64,000 bases of DNA from Branchiostoma floridae (Eukaryota > Chordata > Leptocardii > Amphioxiformes > Branchiostomatidae): assembly GCF_000003815.2 (NCBI RefSeq), contig NC_049985.1, forward strand, positions 18,191,838 to 18,255,837, given 5' to 3'. The notes beneath the pieces are model-generated. The model had not been told where the DNA came from. It made no database searches and was given only the letters and a program-made list of their open reading frames with translations. Shown in pieces: positions 33,601-44,515 of the stretch. How positions within the stretch are numbered: position 1 is the first letter of the stretch; the number at the start of each line of letters is the position of its first letter. A program made the position numbers and the translations under genes.

Positions 33601-36600
33601 AGTTCATAAAGTTCACTCATTACTTCCTGAGGAAATTTTTATCTTCAAATTTAGATTCAAGTGAAGATTAAAAATTTTGTTGAAAAACATTCATGATCTA
33701 ATTCTGCTCAACTCAGTCCACTCGGCCAGGGTTAGGGTTGGGACCTTGGGTTGAGTGTTAGGCTAGCCTCTGTGGCAGTCTCCGAACGGGGTCGGGTTTT
33801 GTTTTTTGCTTGGGTAGGTTCTCTTATGACCTCCTCGGCAAACTCCCTTTCCTGGCATAACAGAACCTGGCCAATGTTGAAAATCGCGAACTGCCCCCCC
33901 CCCCCAAAAAAAACCAGCTCGTTTCGTTTGGAGACTGCTGAGGAGGCTGGTTATCCATGGAGGCTTCCTGACATCCCTGGATCTTGGCCTGAGCCCTGCT
34001 AGGCATGTAAATAGGTACGCCAGCTGGTGTTGCATCATCAGGAAAACCCCTGAGTAACATGTTGTGATGGGAACTCTGCACGCCTGGTTGGTTGGTAAGA
34101 GCCCTTCAGCAGAAAAACTGCTGATTCAGCCATTCACAACATCTCATATAAATAAACAAAGGCTGGGAAGTTTTCACTTTGCTCAAGGACTTTGTTGATC
34201 CCTAAAATCCTCATGGTTGGTTAAAGGCAATTTTTTTTTTTGTGTGAGAAACAAATTTTTCTTCTAAAATGTTGTGAAAATGTTGGTAACAGTAATACAA
34301 ACAAAATTACAAATTTTTCTTCTAAAATGTTGTCAAAATGTTGGTAACAGTAATACAATTACAAATAAAATTACAAATTTTTCTTCTAAATGTTGTGAAA
34401 ATGTTGGTAACAGTAATACAAATAAAATTACAAATTTTTCTTCTAAAAATGTTGTGAAAATGTTGGTAACAGTAATACAAATAAAATTACAAATTTTTCT
34501 TCTAAAATGTTGTCAAAATGTTGGTAACAGTAATACAAATAAAATTACAAATTTTTCTTCTAAAATGTTGTCAAAATGTTGGTAACAGTAATACAAATAA
34601 AATTACAAATTTTTCTTCTAAAATGTTGTCAAAATGTTGGTAACAGTAATACAAATAAAATTACAAATTTTTCTTCTAAAATGTTGTCAAAATGTTGGTA
34701 ACAGTAATACAAATAAAATTACAAATTTTTCTTCTAAAATGTTGTCAAAATGTTGGTAACAGTAATACAAATAAAATTGAACACCTGACATTTGGGTGAA
34801 CTCTAGTGCAGAGAACATGTCCATGTAGGCACGCAAAGTTCCCTGATGATGCAATACCAGCCCAACAAACTGGCGCAACCGTTTATTACATGCCAGCACA
34901 GCTCAGGTCACTGTTAGAGGCAGGGGTGTTTACCAACCCAGCCCATGGCTAATGACAAAATGCCACAACAAATTTATTTGTTGCTTCTCGAAAAAAATGG
35001 ACTTGCAGGTTCAAATTTTTTTTTCTTCAAAAGGTCTGGGGGGAAGATATACAGATATGTGATCGAACTCTGGTGGACAGAACATGTACATGTTCATACA
35101 GGTCACCAGCTGCAGTGGAATACAGCTTGTCTGAACAACAAGTACCTTTTCTAGAACTGTTCCTGCTCTCAAAACAACATGTCATAGAAAAGGGAGGTGA
35201 CTGTGTCGCCCTTAACAGGGGTGTTTGCATTAGTTATGTACAGACTAAGTACAAATTGTCCATTTAGTGCCACATCTGACAGTTGTGTGAACTGTGCACA
35301 TGTAGATACAGGTCACCCATAGGTTACATGTCACAGAAAACACAGCCTGTTTATACAACAAGTTCTGCTGCTCGGCCAAACCAACATGATTGTCAGGTGC
35401 ATTGTTAGGTGTGCATTCAGGGTGGGGCTGTTACTGAAGCGTTGTATTACACTAGAAAACTGGCTTGTCGTTGTGTTTTTTCTTCATTTAACTGTGTCGT
35501 GAGACTGGCAAACTAAGGGAAACTACAGTAACTGTTATCCAACTTACTGTAATACATAAAAGTCTTACAATACTGCATTTTTCCTTACCTGTTGACTCCT
35601 CTTACCAGTTCGAGGTTAGAGATACAGTCACTCACTCACTCACGGCCCATGACCACAGTGGTCGAAGAGCCCCACGACATCCATCCACGAGATACAGTAG
35701 GAGCCAGTTAATTGCACAATGGATTAACACAACACTTCTTTTAACTGCACGGAATTCCAGTGCAGTCTAGCTGGATAACTTTACATTATTGCACCAGCTG
35801 GATAATTGCAAAAAATTCACCGGCAAAAAGNNNNNNNNNNNNNNNNNNNNNNNNNNNNNNNNNNNNNNNNNNNNNNNNNNNNNNNNNNNNNNNNNNNNNN
35901 NNNNNNNNNNNNNNNNNNNNNNNNNNNNNNNNNNNNNNNNNNNNNNNNNNNNNNNNNNNNNNNNNNNNNNNNNNNNNNNNNNNNNNNNNNNNNNNNNNNN
36001 NNNNNNNNNNNNNNNNNNNNNNNNNNNNNNNNNNNNNNNNNNNNNNNNNNNNNNNNNNNNNNNNNNNNNNNNNNNNNNNNNNNNNNNNNNNNNNNNNNNN
36101 NNNNNNNNNNNNNNNNNNNNNNNNNNNNNNNNNNNNNNNNNNNNNNNNNNNNNNNNNNNNNNNNNNNNNNNNNNNNNNNNNNNNNNNNNNNNNNNNNNNN
36201 NNNNNNNNNNNNNNNNNNNNNNNNNNNNNNNNNNNNNNNNNNNNNNNNNNNNNNNNNNNNNNNNNNNNNNNNNNNNNNNNNNNNNNNNNNNNNNNNNNNN
36301 NNNNNNNNNNNNNNNNNNNNNNNNNNNNNNNNNNNNNNNNNNNNNNNNNNNNNNNNNNNNNNNNNNNNNNNNNNNNNNNNNNNNNNNNNNNNNNNNNNNN
36401 NNNNNNNNNNNNNNNNNNNNNNNNNNNNNNNNNNNNNNNNNNNNNNNNNNNNNNNNNNNNNNNNNNNNNNNNNNNNNNNNNNNNNNNNNNNNNNNNNNNN
36501 NNNNNNNNNNNNNNNNNNNNNNNNNNNNNNNNNNNNNNNNNNNNNNNNNNNNNNNNNNNNNNNNNNNNNNNNNNNNNNNNNNNNNNNNNNNNNNNNNNNN

Positions 36601-39600
36601 NNNNNNNNNNNNNNNNNNNNNNNNNNNNNNNNNNNNNNNNNNNNNNNNNNNNNNNNNNNNNNNNNNCGGGCGAGCTGGGGAGGGATGGACTCCAGACGGT
36701 TGTCACACAGGACCAGGGACTGTAGCGAGGACAGACAACCCACCTCTACGGGGAGGCTCGAGATCTGGTTACCTCCCAGGTACAGCACCTCCAGTCTGGA
36801 ATTTGAAAAAAACATTGCAAAAGTTACAAACTGATAACTTAACAACAGGTGTACACTCCCCACTTCTACAGGGAGGCTGGATATCTGGTTCCCTCCCAGG
36901 TACAGCACCTCCAGTCTGGAATATCAAAAAACATTGCAAAAATTACAAACTTAACAACTCATACAAACTCCACACACCCGCCAAGAGACTGGAGATTTGG
37001 CTCCCTCTCAGGTACAGGACCTCGAATCTGGGGGAGGAAGACATCTTATCATTACTGACATCTCGTCACAGTGTCCTGTGTGCATCTTACAAGTATGTTT
37101 TTGTGTTAACATGTTATCATGAGACAAAGGCAACTTTATGATATCCTAAGTTTCTTCCCAGGACCGGGTGCATCTTACAATTATGTTTATTTGTGTTAAC
37201 ATGAGACAAACGCAACCTTAAACGTACATTTTGTATACCTCGAATCTGACAATATTTCTGACTTAGGGAGAAGAAGCGCTGCCACAGTGAGCGTAGTTCA
37301 GTGCCTAAAAGTGGTCAGTGGCCTTGCACTGAGCAAACTTGTTTAAAACAAAACAAACAAAAAAAAAACATCCACTCCTTGAAACTGTGTGCACCAAGGT
37401 ACGGACTTTCCCCTCAGAGTCAGATTCTGTTTAAATTTTAATCTTCAGGATGTCAAGTTTGGGGAAGGAAGACGTGTTATCATTGCGGACAGATGGAAGC
37501 ATCTTCCTGTCTTTTGTAATGCTAAACATGAAAGAAAGGCAATTTCAAAACATATCCTTCATGCTTAAGGTAGTAATATTGTAAGATCTGACCATATTTC
37601 ACCCCTAGTAGAACTGTGTGTACCATGGCATATATAGATAGAGTAACTCTGTTTTCATGTCAATCTGACAATCCCTAAGAACCAACATATCACACTGATG
37701 TGGCCTCAGCCTAGAATTACCACATTTGTATATACAACAGCAGACAGCTGATGATCTTGTTGTGAAAAGGGCTCAGGGACTGACAGAGCCAACACCCAAA
37801 CATTTCTTTAATCCATCACTGATGGTGATTTCTATTGGGCACATTACAAGTTTAGTTTTTGCCCACAAATTTAAGTTACTTTGCTGTGAGTACTACACTT
37901 GTTCCACTCTCTTTTGATTTTATTCTAACATGATACCCCCAGCACTGTGAATTGACAGTCATTGCAGTAACTAAAACCTCTCAACACTCACAGCACATCT
38001 CCCTTATCCTTCTACATGTTCAGTTTTGTAATTTTTGCATTATTTAAGATCCCTTCTGTATGTATAAGTGATGGAAACCGTGTAGTGAAAAGGGTTCAGT
38101 CTAGTCTGTAGGCTTAGATAACACTCCTCCATGCACCAAGGGCTGGGGCAGGATCATGGAATTTGGGTCAGCTGCTCATTCTAATCCGCTCACACAGGCA
38201 GAGTCAACCCCGTGTGGGGACTTTACCAAGAGCCAGGTGATGCATTATAAGCTTTAGGTTACCACAATTTGATATCTAAGTTTTCAGATTCCAGAAATAA
38301 TGCTGAACTGGTACATGTAGACCAACAAGAGTGGGTGCTAACAAAAAAGCAGTTGTGTAGTAGTAGAGTCATACGGTGTATTGCAGCACCATAACTTAAG
38401 TCGTCTTCTTCTTCTTTCATTTTGACTTGAGGCTACCAACTTCAACTTGCTGAAGACCTTTGTAGGCTATGTACTCATTTTTCACTTGAGTAAAGTGAGG
38501 AAAGTCGTGTAAAGTGCCTTTCCCAAGGGCACAAGATCAGTGACACGGCGGGGTTCGAACTCAGGACCTTCTGCGCCTGAGTCAAACGTGCTGCCGATTG
38601 CGCCACGCGGTCCCACACCGCTGACTGAACAGTTGTGCTGACTAGACCTTCAGATGACCGAGTCTCCGGGGAGTGTCTGTGTTTTGTGACTCCCTCATCC
38701 CCTCATTGATTTCAATCATCTCCAGTTTGAGCCCTTTTCACAACAATCATCATTGTTTTGTCTCCATGGCGACAGGCTGTCATAACACGACTACCCTGCA
38801 CAAAATCATACATTAGGCCACACCTACTTGATTAATTGGTGCTCGGAAATGACTGCTGCTGTTTTTCCAAAAATGAAAAAAAAAAAAAAATTCAGCACAC
38901 CTTCCATTCAGCGAATTTTCCCCCGAGGTTCTGCTTGGAGATTAGGTACCTTTTTTTCGCTAATCTCCAGGCAGATCTATAGGGGTAAACTCAGTATCCA
39001 GGTGCTAAACAATATCCACACCCACCCTGAGGGGATACTTCACTAGGCCCCTTCTGAGAATCTTCTCCTGGACAATTAGCCTTTTGGATTCTGCCTTGGT
39101 CTGCTTGGAGAAGATCTCTTGCCTGAAACCAGCTTAAAAGATTCCGAACTTTTTCCCCATGGAGACACTGGTTTAGACTAGAATTCCACGAAACCATAAT
39201 TTTGCTAAAATGCAAATTTTCATATTGTTGATGGTGGTAGGAGTGACGACACAAACACAGTAAAACTGCTGTTTCCACCAAGTCCCACTCACGGGTTTTG
39301 TCTGCCGCTATCATTTGTGTCTTGACCACTGAAGGGCCTCCTTCATGACTTTCCTTCCTCCCCCCAGCTATAAAAGTACGTATCTGACTTTGGTTGGGGA
39401 AAAAAAGGTGCTAGAAGGAGAGGGATGGGCTCTACCTCCCAATTCTGTGCCCTCGACACAGTGGAAAACAACCTGATGCCCCCACGGTAAAAAGACTATG
39501 GGACTGCCTTCACCTTTTCAAAAATTTATGAGCCCTGATAAACAACGCTATGTTCTCCTCCTGCACATTGTATATGACAGGTGAAGGTCTTGAACCATAC

Positions 39601-42600
39601 CTGCCCTCTGGTACACCTGTCCTGATGAATCACCTGTCACACCTGAGAACAAAGGTTCACCAGGTCAGGACAGGTGAGCTCAACTGGACAATGCAGCGCA
39701 CACTTACGGATTAAACTTTTTAAAGTCAACGCCCTTCAGGCCTCACAACAACGGTACACATCCTGACTGGGAATATCATTAATTATCTTTTTCAAATCAT
39801 CTTTAATTTATTCTGTTGTAAAAAAAATGATGAATGAACAATATATAAATTATCTAAAACATTTTATCTGAATATTTTTCTCACAAAAGTGTCAGAAAAG
39901 GGTGTGATACAACCAGGGCTCTAGCCAGCGTCCGTTTTTCCGTCAATTGACGGAAATTTGCTGAGTCTGACGGGAAAAATTTAAAACCAATCCGTCAACC
40001 TTAATGGACAAAAATCATTGGTGGAAGCTACAGACGGCTTGGGGACGCTGTCCACGGCTGTAAAAGCCACACACTGTTTGTTTTGCTATTGTTATGATTG
40101 TTGACAACGTGTGTCGCATACGATAATCTCATTAAAACCCGTTTTTCAAGGTCTCAGTTCAGTCCTTCTAATTAATTTTCGCGGTTTTTGCGACGATTGT
40201 AATTGGCTGACGGAAAAAGATTTCGAGCTGGCTAAAGCCCTGGATACAACATATGTAGTGTGCATCAGAAATGTTCCGGTGTTTTCCTTGTTAGATGATA
40301 TTTTCTGTCACCTATTTCATTTCCATGTTTCTCCAGGAATCAAATCTGGATAACTTTGTTTGTTTGTTTCTTTATTTTGATCTCCTTTAGACTCTACAAA
40401 CGCAAAATCTATTCTTTGTGGTGTCCATTTGAAATTACAAAACAACTTTGCAAGTTGTCAATTGAAAACCATACTAGATTACATGTTGATAGTTGTGAAA
40501 ACATCTTTTTTTTTTGTATTTTCTCAAATTCTCTGGCGTATATGACGCTTGCCAGGAATACTAGAGGCCCTGCGTGTACATGTGAGTGGACAGTGTCTAG
40601 GAAACAGACTAATTACAACACGTCACAGACTGTTTACCTCAGCACAGCATAACAGTACACTCTGTTGAACTCATGAGTATGTGTAACAACCTTGGTGTAT
40701 TCAAAACACATCTACATTTTACACACTACATATTTATGTTCAGCCTTTCTCTGACTTTTTTTTATAATTATATCATCAGATCTTGAGCTTTACACCAAGC
40801 TTGTCAAAACTACCAACTAGTATGTCCATAATCAGATGGAAGCTACATGTATCATAGTCATAATATGACTGGAGTCAGCCTTAGAGTTAGACCTGAGTAG
40901 TCATATATCATTATATGAACAACCTTTAAATTTTGTCTTCCAACATTTGTCCGTCCCTTTTCATGGTACTTTCAACTAGCTACTCTCCAAGCAGAGGTTT
41001 GGCTCTAAAGCTGACTTGTTCTTAGGCGTTTTTGTCGGGCTTCCAATTTTGTGCCGTTTTCTTCATGTTTGGCTGACAGATATCATGATATGAAGAAAAC
41101 AGGACAAAACGAAAGGCCGACAAGAACGCCTAAAAACAGGTAAAAAACAGCCGGAGCCGAGCCTCTGCTTGGACAGTAGCAATTAGCCAATTTGCTATGA
41201 ACTTGTCATTATGCATTATTAATACATTCATATTACTGCCTAGTCATGATTGCAGTATTGTTCAGCAAGGTATTGAAGTTAACTGAGTTAATATTTTACT
41301 ACCCCGCAATTTACAGTATATATATATATATAAGTCTATATAAAGTCTATCAGTCCATGGTTCTGTGACAATCTGTCAGTCCCCTTCCTCAGGGCAATAC
41401 TGACTGGTTCTGTTCCGACATTTCTGACATTTCCATCCAGAATCAGTCTACAACAGTATCAGACATTTACAGGGTTGTCTGTTCAACTTTCCGTTTCTGC
41501 TCTGTACTTCCTTGGTAACCCATGTCATCCTGCACAGCTGACACAGGGGTCAAGGTCACTGGTTTTATAATTACTGACTGGCTGAACGTTGTGTCCTTGG
41601 GAAAAGGTACTTAACATGCCTTTCCTCGCTCCACCCAACTTTACAAATAGGACCTTGGTTGGGGAATAAAAGGTACTAGAAGGAGAGGGATGGGCTCCAC
41701 CTCCCAATTCTGTGCCCTGGACACAGTGGAAAGCAACCCACTGCCTCCACGGTCATAACAAGACTATGGGGCTACCTTCACCTTTTGAAAAATTGATGAG
41801 CCCACATAAACACCTCTATGTTCTCCTGCTATTTCTGACAGGTGAAGGCCTTGAACATACCTGCCCTTTGGTACACCTGTCCTGATGAATCACCTGTCAC
41901 ACCTGAGAACAAAGGCTCACCTGGTCAGGACAGGTGAGCTATACTGGAGGGTTCATCGCACTCTTATGGATTAAAGTCCACGCCCTCCCGGCCTTGCAAT
42001 TATGGTACATATCCTGACTTGGAATATCAATCATCTTTTTCATATATCTTTAGTTTATTCTGTTGTAAGAAAATGACAAATGAACAATATATAAAATATT
42101 CAAGACATTTTGGGCAGCCCTTTACCAGAATTTTTTCCTAAGAAAGAGATGTGATACAACATACAGTGTGCATCAGAAATGTAACAAAATGTTCATTTGT
42201 TTTCTTTGAAGTTTGATAGAAGCAATTTTCAATATGTCACCTATTTCCATATTTTTCCTGGAATCAAATTAGGACAACAACAAATTGTACATTGAAACGT
42301 GTTAATAGTTGTGAAAACGTCTTTGCTTTCGTATTTTGTCGAACATGACAGAAATACTGGATGATCTGCGTGCACCTGTGAGTGTCTAGGAAATGCAGAC
42401 TAATTACAACACGTCACAGACTGTTTACCTCAGCATGTAGCATTACAGGTTTTCAATTTTGTGCCATTTTCTTCAAGTTTGGGAGACGGATATGATAATA
42501 TGGACAGGACAAAACGAAAGCCTGGCAAAAACACCTAAAAACAGGTAAAAAAAACAGCCGGAGCCGAACCTCTGCTTGGACAGTAGCAATTAGCCAATTT

Positions 42601-43909
42601 GCTATGAACTTGTCATTATGTTGTAATACATTTATATTATTGCTTAGTCATGATTGCAGTATTGTTCAGCAAGGTAGTGAAGTTAACTGAGTTAATATTT
42701 TACTACCCCACAATTTACAAGCTCACTATAGACAACAGGCATAAAAAGAGTCGGATACAGTTTTGATCAAGAAATATGATTGAGAGTAAACCAACCATCA
42801 CACACAAGCACAACTTCTTGGTACCAAATTATATACTAAGTTGCACAGCATAGATATATTTTCAAACATGTACATTTTTGATAGCGTAAGAACAGTTCAA
42901 GACTAGAAATTATACTACTTACCTGCCATCTACAATTTGAAGAAGAATTATATTTGGAGATTTTGGGATTTCAGATTGACACAAACAAGTTGCAATATGG
43001 CTGACTAAAATAATATAGAATTTGACCGATGAAATATTGTAGAACTAGAAATTCAAACTCTAGTCTTCATCAGTGAATTGCTCATCCCTAAATACAAAAA
43101 CTGGACCAGTTGGAAAGTGGAAGTCCAATCGATCTGTAATGGTTACTAGTACAATGTAGTAGTAACATAGATTAACAATTCTTCATGAAATTCTTTCTAC
43201 TACAGTAAAAGCAGAAACTTTTGCGGTGGTTTAGAGTTCACAAACATTTTTCCATGGCTGTAAGAGACTACATTGCATGGTGCTAAGTACTGTGAACTTA
43301 AAACCACCGCGAAAAGTCCTTGTTCCCGCTACCGCGAAATTAAATCCCCTCAAACTTAAATGCATTTATAGTATTTTGAGCCATACACAAACAAACAAAC
43401 AAACACAATGTTGAACATATAAATAACAACAACACAAACAAGATAACAGCACACTCTCACCTGCTCATGTGTTTGATCTCGCTGGGAACCGTCTGCAGTC
43501 TGTTGGCACCGAGATACAGAACCCGTAGTCCCGCCATTCCCGCGATCTGTCCCGGGAACTCCGTAAAACGGTTCCCGCTCAGGTTCAAAACCTCCAGGCT
43601 GAGACACCGGTCCAGCTCCTTGGGCAGAGCTCCGTCTTCCAGGAGGTTGTTCTTGGCGATGAACGTCTTAAGATTGGGCAGGCGCGTGAGCTCGCCCGAG
43701 ACGTGGGTGAGCCCGTTGGCACTGATGTCTAAGTGTCGGAGCTCGCGGAACAGCGACACGGCGCGGGGCAGGACAAGTATCCGGTTGTTGTTCAGGTGTA
43801 GGCTCCGGATTCTGTCCGCTTTCTCAGAAAGGTGCTCCGGAAAAAGGTCCAGGTCAGAGTACGCCAAGTCCACGCGGTGTTCATCCGACACGTCGTCTTC
43901 GAACATCAT
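30415..43909 (-). CDS. LRRC58: LRRC58 orthologue (leucine-rich repeat-containing protein 58)
   Basis: Three exons are visible: 43461-43909, 36667-36795 (cut by a gap) and 30415-30623. Together they give the N-terminal LRRs (RIRSLHLNNNRILVLPRAV; LEVLNLSGNRFTEFPGQIA), LEVLYLGGNQISSLPVEVG, LVLCDNRLESIPPQLA, and the diagnostic C-terminus QIKFVDFCGKYRLPL, an acidic SESESEEE stretch and KKVLLG at the stop. Order, spacing and C-terminus match vertebrate LRRC58 as I remember it. The exon with the last LRRs and the following region is not visible and probably lies in a gap (35831-36666 or 32732-33037). LRRC58 is an LRR protein; vertebrate work links it to ubiquitin-ligase substrate recognition, which I cannot judge from sequence. 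Partial tandem copies of two exons lie inside the introns. Confidence 0.92.
30715..30770 (-). pseudogene. partial tandem copy of LRRC58 last exon
   Basis: This lies 146 bp upstream (in gene orientation) of the real exon start. A diverged copy reads VYFDAGVKQILFVDAC where the real exon reads VYFDARVKQIKFVDFC. Its acceptor has changed from CAG to AAG, and 146 bp is not a multiple of three. It looks like a decayed duplication of the acceptor plus the first part of the exon. Confidence 0.8.
30967..30998. promoter_or_regulatory. two tandem X-box-like palindromes
   Basis: ATTACCATGGTAAC at 30967-30980 and ATTACCATGGTAAA at 30985-30998 resemble the RFX-factor X-box (GTTRCCATGGYAAC). They sit in an LRRC58 intron. 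Function is not shown. Confidence 0.35.
31069..31270. repeat. minisatellite, about 45-bp unit, 4-5 copies
   Basis: Units of GAGGGTTTTTACAGTGCCTG followed by a TGGTGTACCAAGG-type segment alternate in small variants. Intronic in LRRC58. Confidence 0.85.
31896..32249. mobile_element. MITE, GGCCACACC-type (Harbinger-like), inverted copy
   Basis: TTA target duplications lie at 31893-31895 and 32250-32252. The interior is in the opposite orientation to the copies at 17817, 25912 and 29475. Confidence 0.88.
32643..32673. repeat. perfect short palindrome
   Basis: ATTTTAGCGTAGTGG and its exact inverse are separated by a single base. Another half-copy follows at about 32680. A CAGGGC just to the left is compatible with a hAT-like terminus cut by the gap. 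Confidence 0.8.
32732..33037. other. assembly gap (306 N)
   Basis: Unsequenced. A missing LRRC58 exon could lie here. Confidence 0.99.
33038..34251. other. LRRC58 intron, no exon seen
   Basis: Contains a C-run followed by an A-run at about 33893-33912. Overlapping open frames at 33751-34081 on both strands have no recognisable product. Confidence 0.4.
34252..34778. repeat. 58-bp minisatellite, 9 copies
   Basis: The unit starts ACAAATTTTTCTTCTAAAAT and contains GTTGGTAACAGTAATAC. The last five copies are virtually identical and the first four carry small indels. Intronic in LRRC58. Confidence 0.95.
35831..36666. other. assembly gap (836 N) cutting LRRC58 exon 2
   Basis: The 3' part of the second LRRC58 exon, and perhaps the next exon, is missing here. 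Confidence 0.99.
36667..36795 (-). CDS. LRRC58: LRRC58 second exon, 5' part (rest in gap)
   Basis: The acceptor is AATTCCAG. The exon enters in phase 2, continuing ...HMS-R from exon 1. It encodes two LRRs, LEVLYLGGNQISSLPVEVG and LQSLVLCDNRLESIPPQLA, before running into the gap. Confidence 0.9.
36859..36915 (-). pseudogene. tandem copy of LRRC58 exon 2 start with intact acceptor
   Basis: This is a near-identical copy of the acceptor and the first ~57 bp of exon 2, exactly 120 bp upstream of the real one. The frame stays open from this copy through the intervening sequence into the real exon, so its use would add 40 residues without a frameshift. Confidence 0.85.
36975..37027 (-). pseudogene. 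second, decayed tandem copy of LRRC58 exon 2 start
   Basis: This is a more diverged copy (FEVLYLRGSQISSL) with its own CCCCCAG acceptor, 112 bp upstream of the other copy. Its frame runs into a stop soon after. Confidence 0.75.
37030..38399. other. LRRC58 first intron, no exon seen
   Basis: No supported exon or clear repeat. Confidence 0.4.
38400..38613 (-). mobile_element. tRNA-derived SINE, reverse strand, truncated
   Basis: On the minus strand a tRNA-like head (TGGCGCAATCGGCAGC, then GAGTTCGAACCCC) is followed by the same core as the SINE at 24801 (CTTGGGAAAGGCACTTTACA). The tail is missing. Confidence 0.8.
38817..38950. mobile_element. left end of a GGCCACACC-type element, truncated
   Basis: TTA followed by GGCCACACCTACTTGATTAA begins like the Harbinger-like MITEs, but no matching right end is found. 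CTGCTTGGAGATTAGG-type sequence of another element follows. Confidence 0.4.
39914..40242. mobile_element. non-autonomous hAT-like element (329 bp)
   Basis: The termini are CAGGGCTCTAGCCAGC at the left and the inverse of CAGGGCTTTAGCCAGC at the right. The 8-bp target duplication GATACAAC lies at 39906-39913 and 40243-40250. The 8-bp duplication and CAGGG ends are hAT hallmarks. The duplicate segment at 42153-42160 has a single GATACAAC, the empty site. Confidence 0.93.
40981..41178. mobile_element. foldback MITE, TACTCTCCAAGCAGAGG ends
   Basis: There are inverted arms of about 85 bp: TACTCTCCAAGCAGAGG at the left and CCTCTGCTTGGACAGTA at the right. The interior arms match (GTTTTCTTCATG / CATGAAGAAAAC type). 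It has no coding capacity. Confidence 0.85.
41650..42720. repeat. segmental duplication, copy B
   Basis: It has the same order of landmarks as copy A (39390-41322) but no hAT-like insertion. A deletion removes about 400 bp, including the left arm of the foldback element. SINE-core-like sequence (TTGTGTCCTTGGGAAA) precedes it at about 41590. Confidence 0.85.
42452..42592. mobile_element. foldback MITE, left arm deleted
   Basis: Corresponds to the interior and right arm of 40981-41178, ending CCTCTGCTTGGACAGTA. The left terminus is missing. Confidence 0.75.
43217..43317. repeat. inverted repeat with TTTTGCGGTGGTTT arms
   Basis: ACTTTTGCGGTGGTTTAGAG and the near-inverse CTTAAAACCACCGCGAAAAG flank about 50 bp. 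It is probably a small foldback element close to LRRC58 exon 1. Confidence 0.7.
43461..43909 (-). CDS. LRRC58: LRRC58 first coding exon
   Basis: It starts at an ATG (MMFEDDVSDEHRVDLAYSDL) at 43909, with a second in-frame ATG next to it. The donor is GTGAGA, and it leaves in phase 2. It encodes about 149 residues: an N-terminal cap, then LRRs including LRHLDISANGLTHVSGELTR, LKTFIAKNNLL and LRVLYLGANRLQTVPSEI. The exon is visibly more GC-rich than its surroundings. A 150-codon frame on the opposite strand is a shadow. Confidence 0.92.
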
Positions 43910-44433
43910 CTTGTCTTAGTCCTTCTTTGTGCACAGGCTTCCTTAAGTTTAACTACAGCAAGGAACCTGATCTAGTACCGATAATCTCCTCGAACAAGCC
44001 ACAAGCAAAGAGATGAAACACAAGTGGTTTCACCATGGCTACAGTCTGTACAGAACCCAGCAGCACACCGAGGATAGGTCCTGCCCCTGTACTTCTATTA
44101 GTTCTAACATAACTCACAGGAAGCCTGCTGTACAGCCAGCCGGTAAAACTCCTCTCACAGAAAACTCACCCCCCAAACCTGCATGGCACGTCCCTCTGGG
44201 TCACAAAAACATCCCTTCCCACTCCACAACCAACATGTCTACAGGACCAGCTAACTTCTCCTGTACCACCCCACCACCACAGGCCAGTTCTGCAAAGTCA
44301 CTGCAGGCAGCCCAGTTAGCGGCCCAACTGTCTGCACTGTGCCTTCTCTGTGCATGCAGGGTTGACCTTTGTACCCACTTGTGTTATTCAACAGCTGGGT
44401 CATTGCATAAGCCAGGCTTGTAACATAAATATA
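43910..44433. other. LRRC58 5' flank
   Basis: Presumed promoter and 5' untranslated region of LRRC58. A 136-codon plus-strand frame (44013-44423) is not recognisable and probably not a gene. Confidence 0.4.
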
Positions 44434-44515
44434 GCCTCGTGAATATGCATGAACCTCATGAATATGTAATGAGTTACCTCATGAATATGTAATGAGTTAC
44501 CTCATGAATATGTAA
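44434..44515. repeat. 26-bp tandem repeat, 3-4 copies
   Basis: The unit is CTCATGAATATGTAATGAGTTAC with small changes. It lies about 0.5 kb upstream of the LRRC58 start. Confidence 0.85.

Larger units (their letters stand above)
39390..41322. repeat. segmental duplication, copy A
   Basis: Diverged but collinear with 41650-42720. Shared landmarks are GAAGGAGAGGGATGGGCT near the start, CACCTGTCCTGATGAATCAC in the middle and GTTAACTGAGTTAATATTTT at the end. Copy A holds a 329-bp hAT-like insertion and a complete TIR element that copy B lacks or has only in part. Confidence 0.88.

Noticed and set aside
33751-34081. Overlapping open frames on both strands
   Set aside because: No known motif and no splice support. 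Possibly an unnamed repeat.
34274-34585. 103-codon frame with repeated NSNTNKITNFSSK
   Set aside because: Produced by the 58-bp minisatellite in an intron.
43467-43919. 150-codon plus-strand frame
   Set aside because: Antisense shadow of LRRC58 exon 1, whose leucine-rich repeats are unmistakable.
44013-44423. 136-codon plus-strand frame upstream of LRRC58
   Set aside because: No recognisable domain and unremarkable composition. It could be chance in the promoter region.
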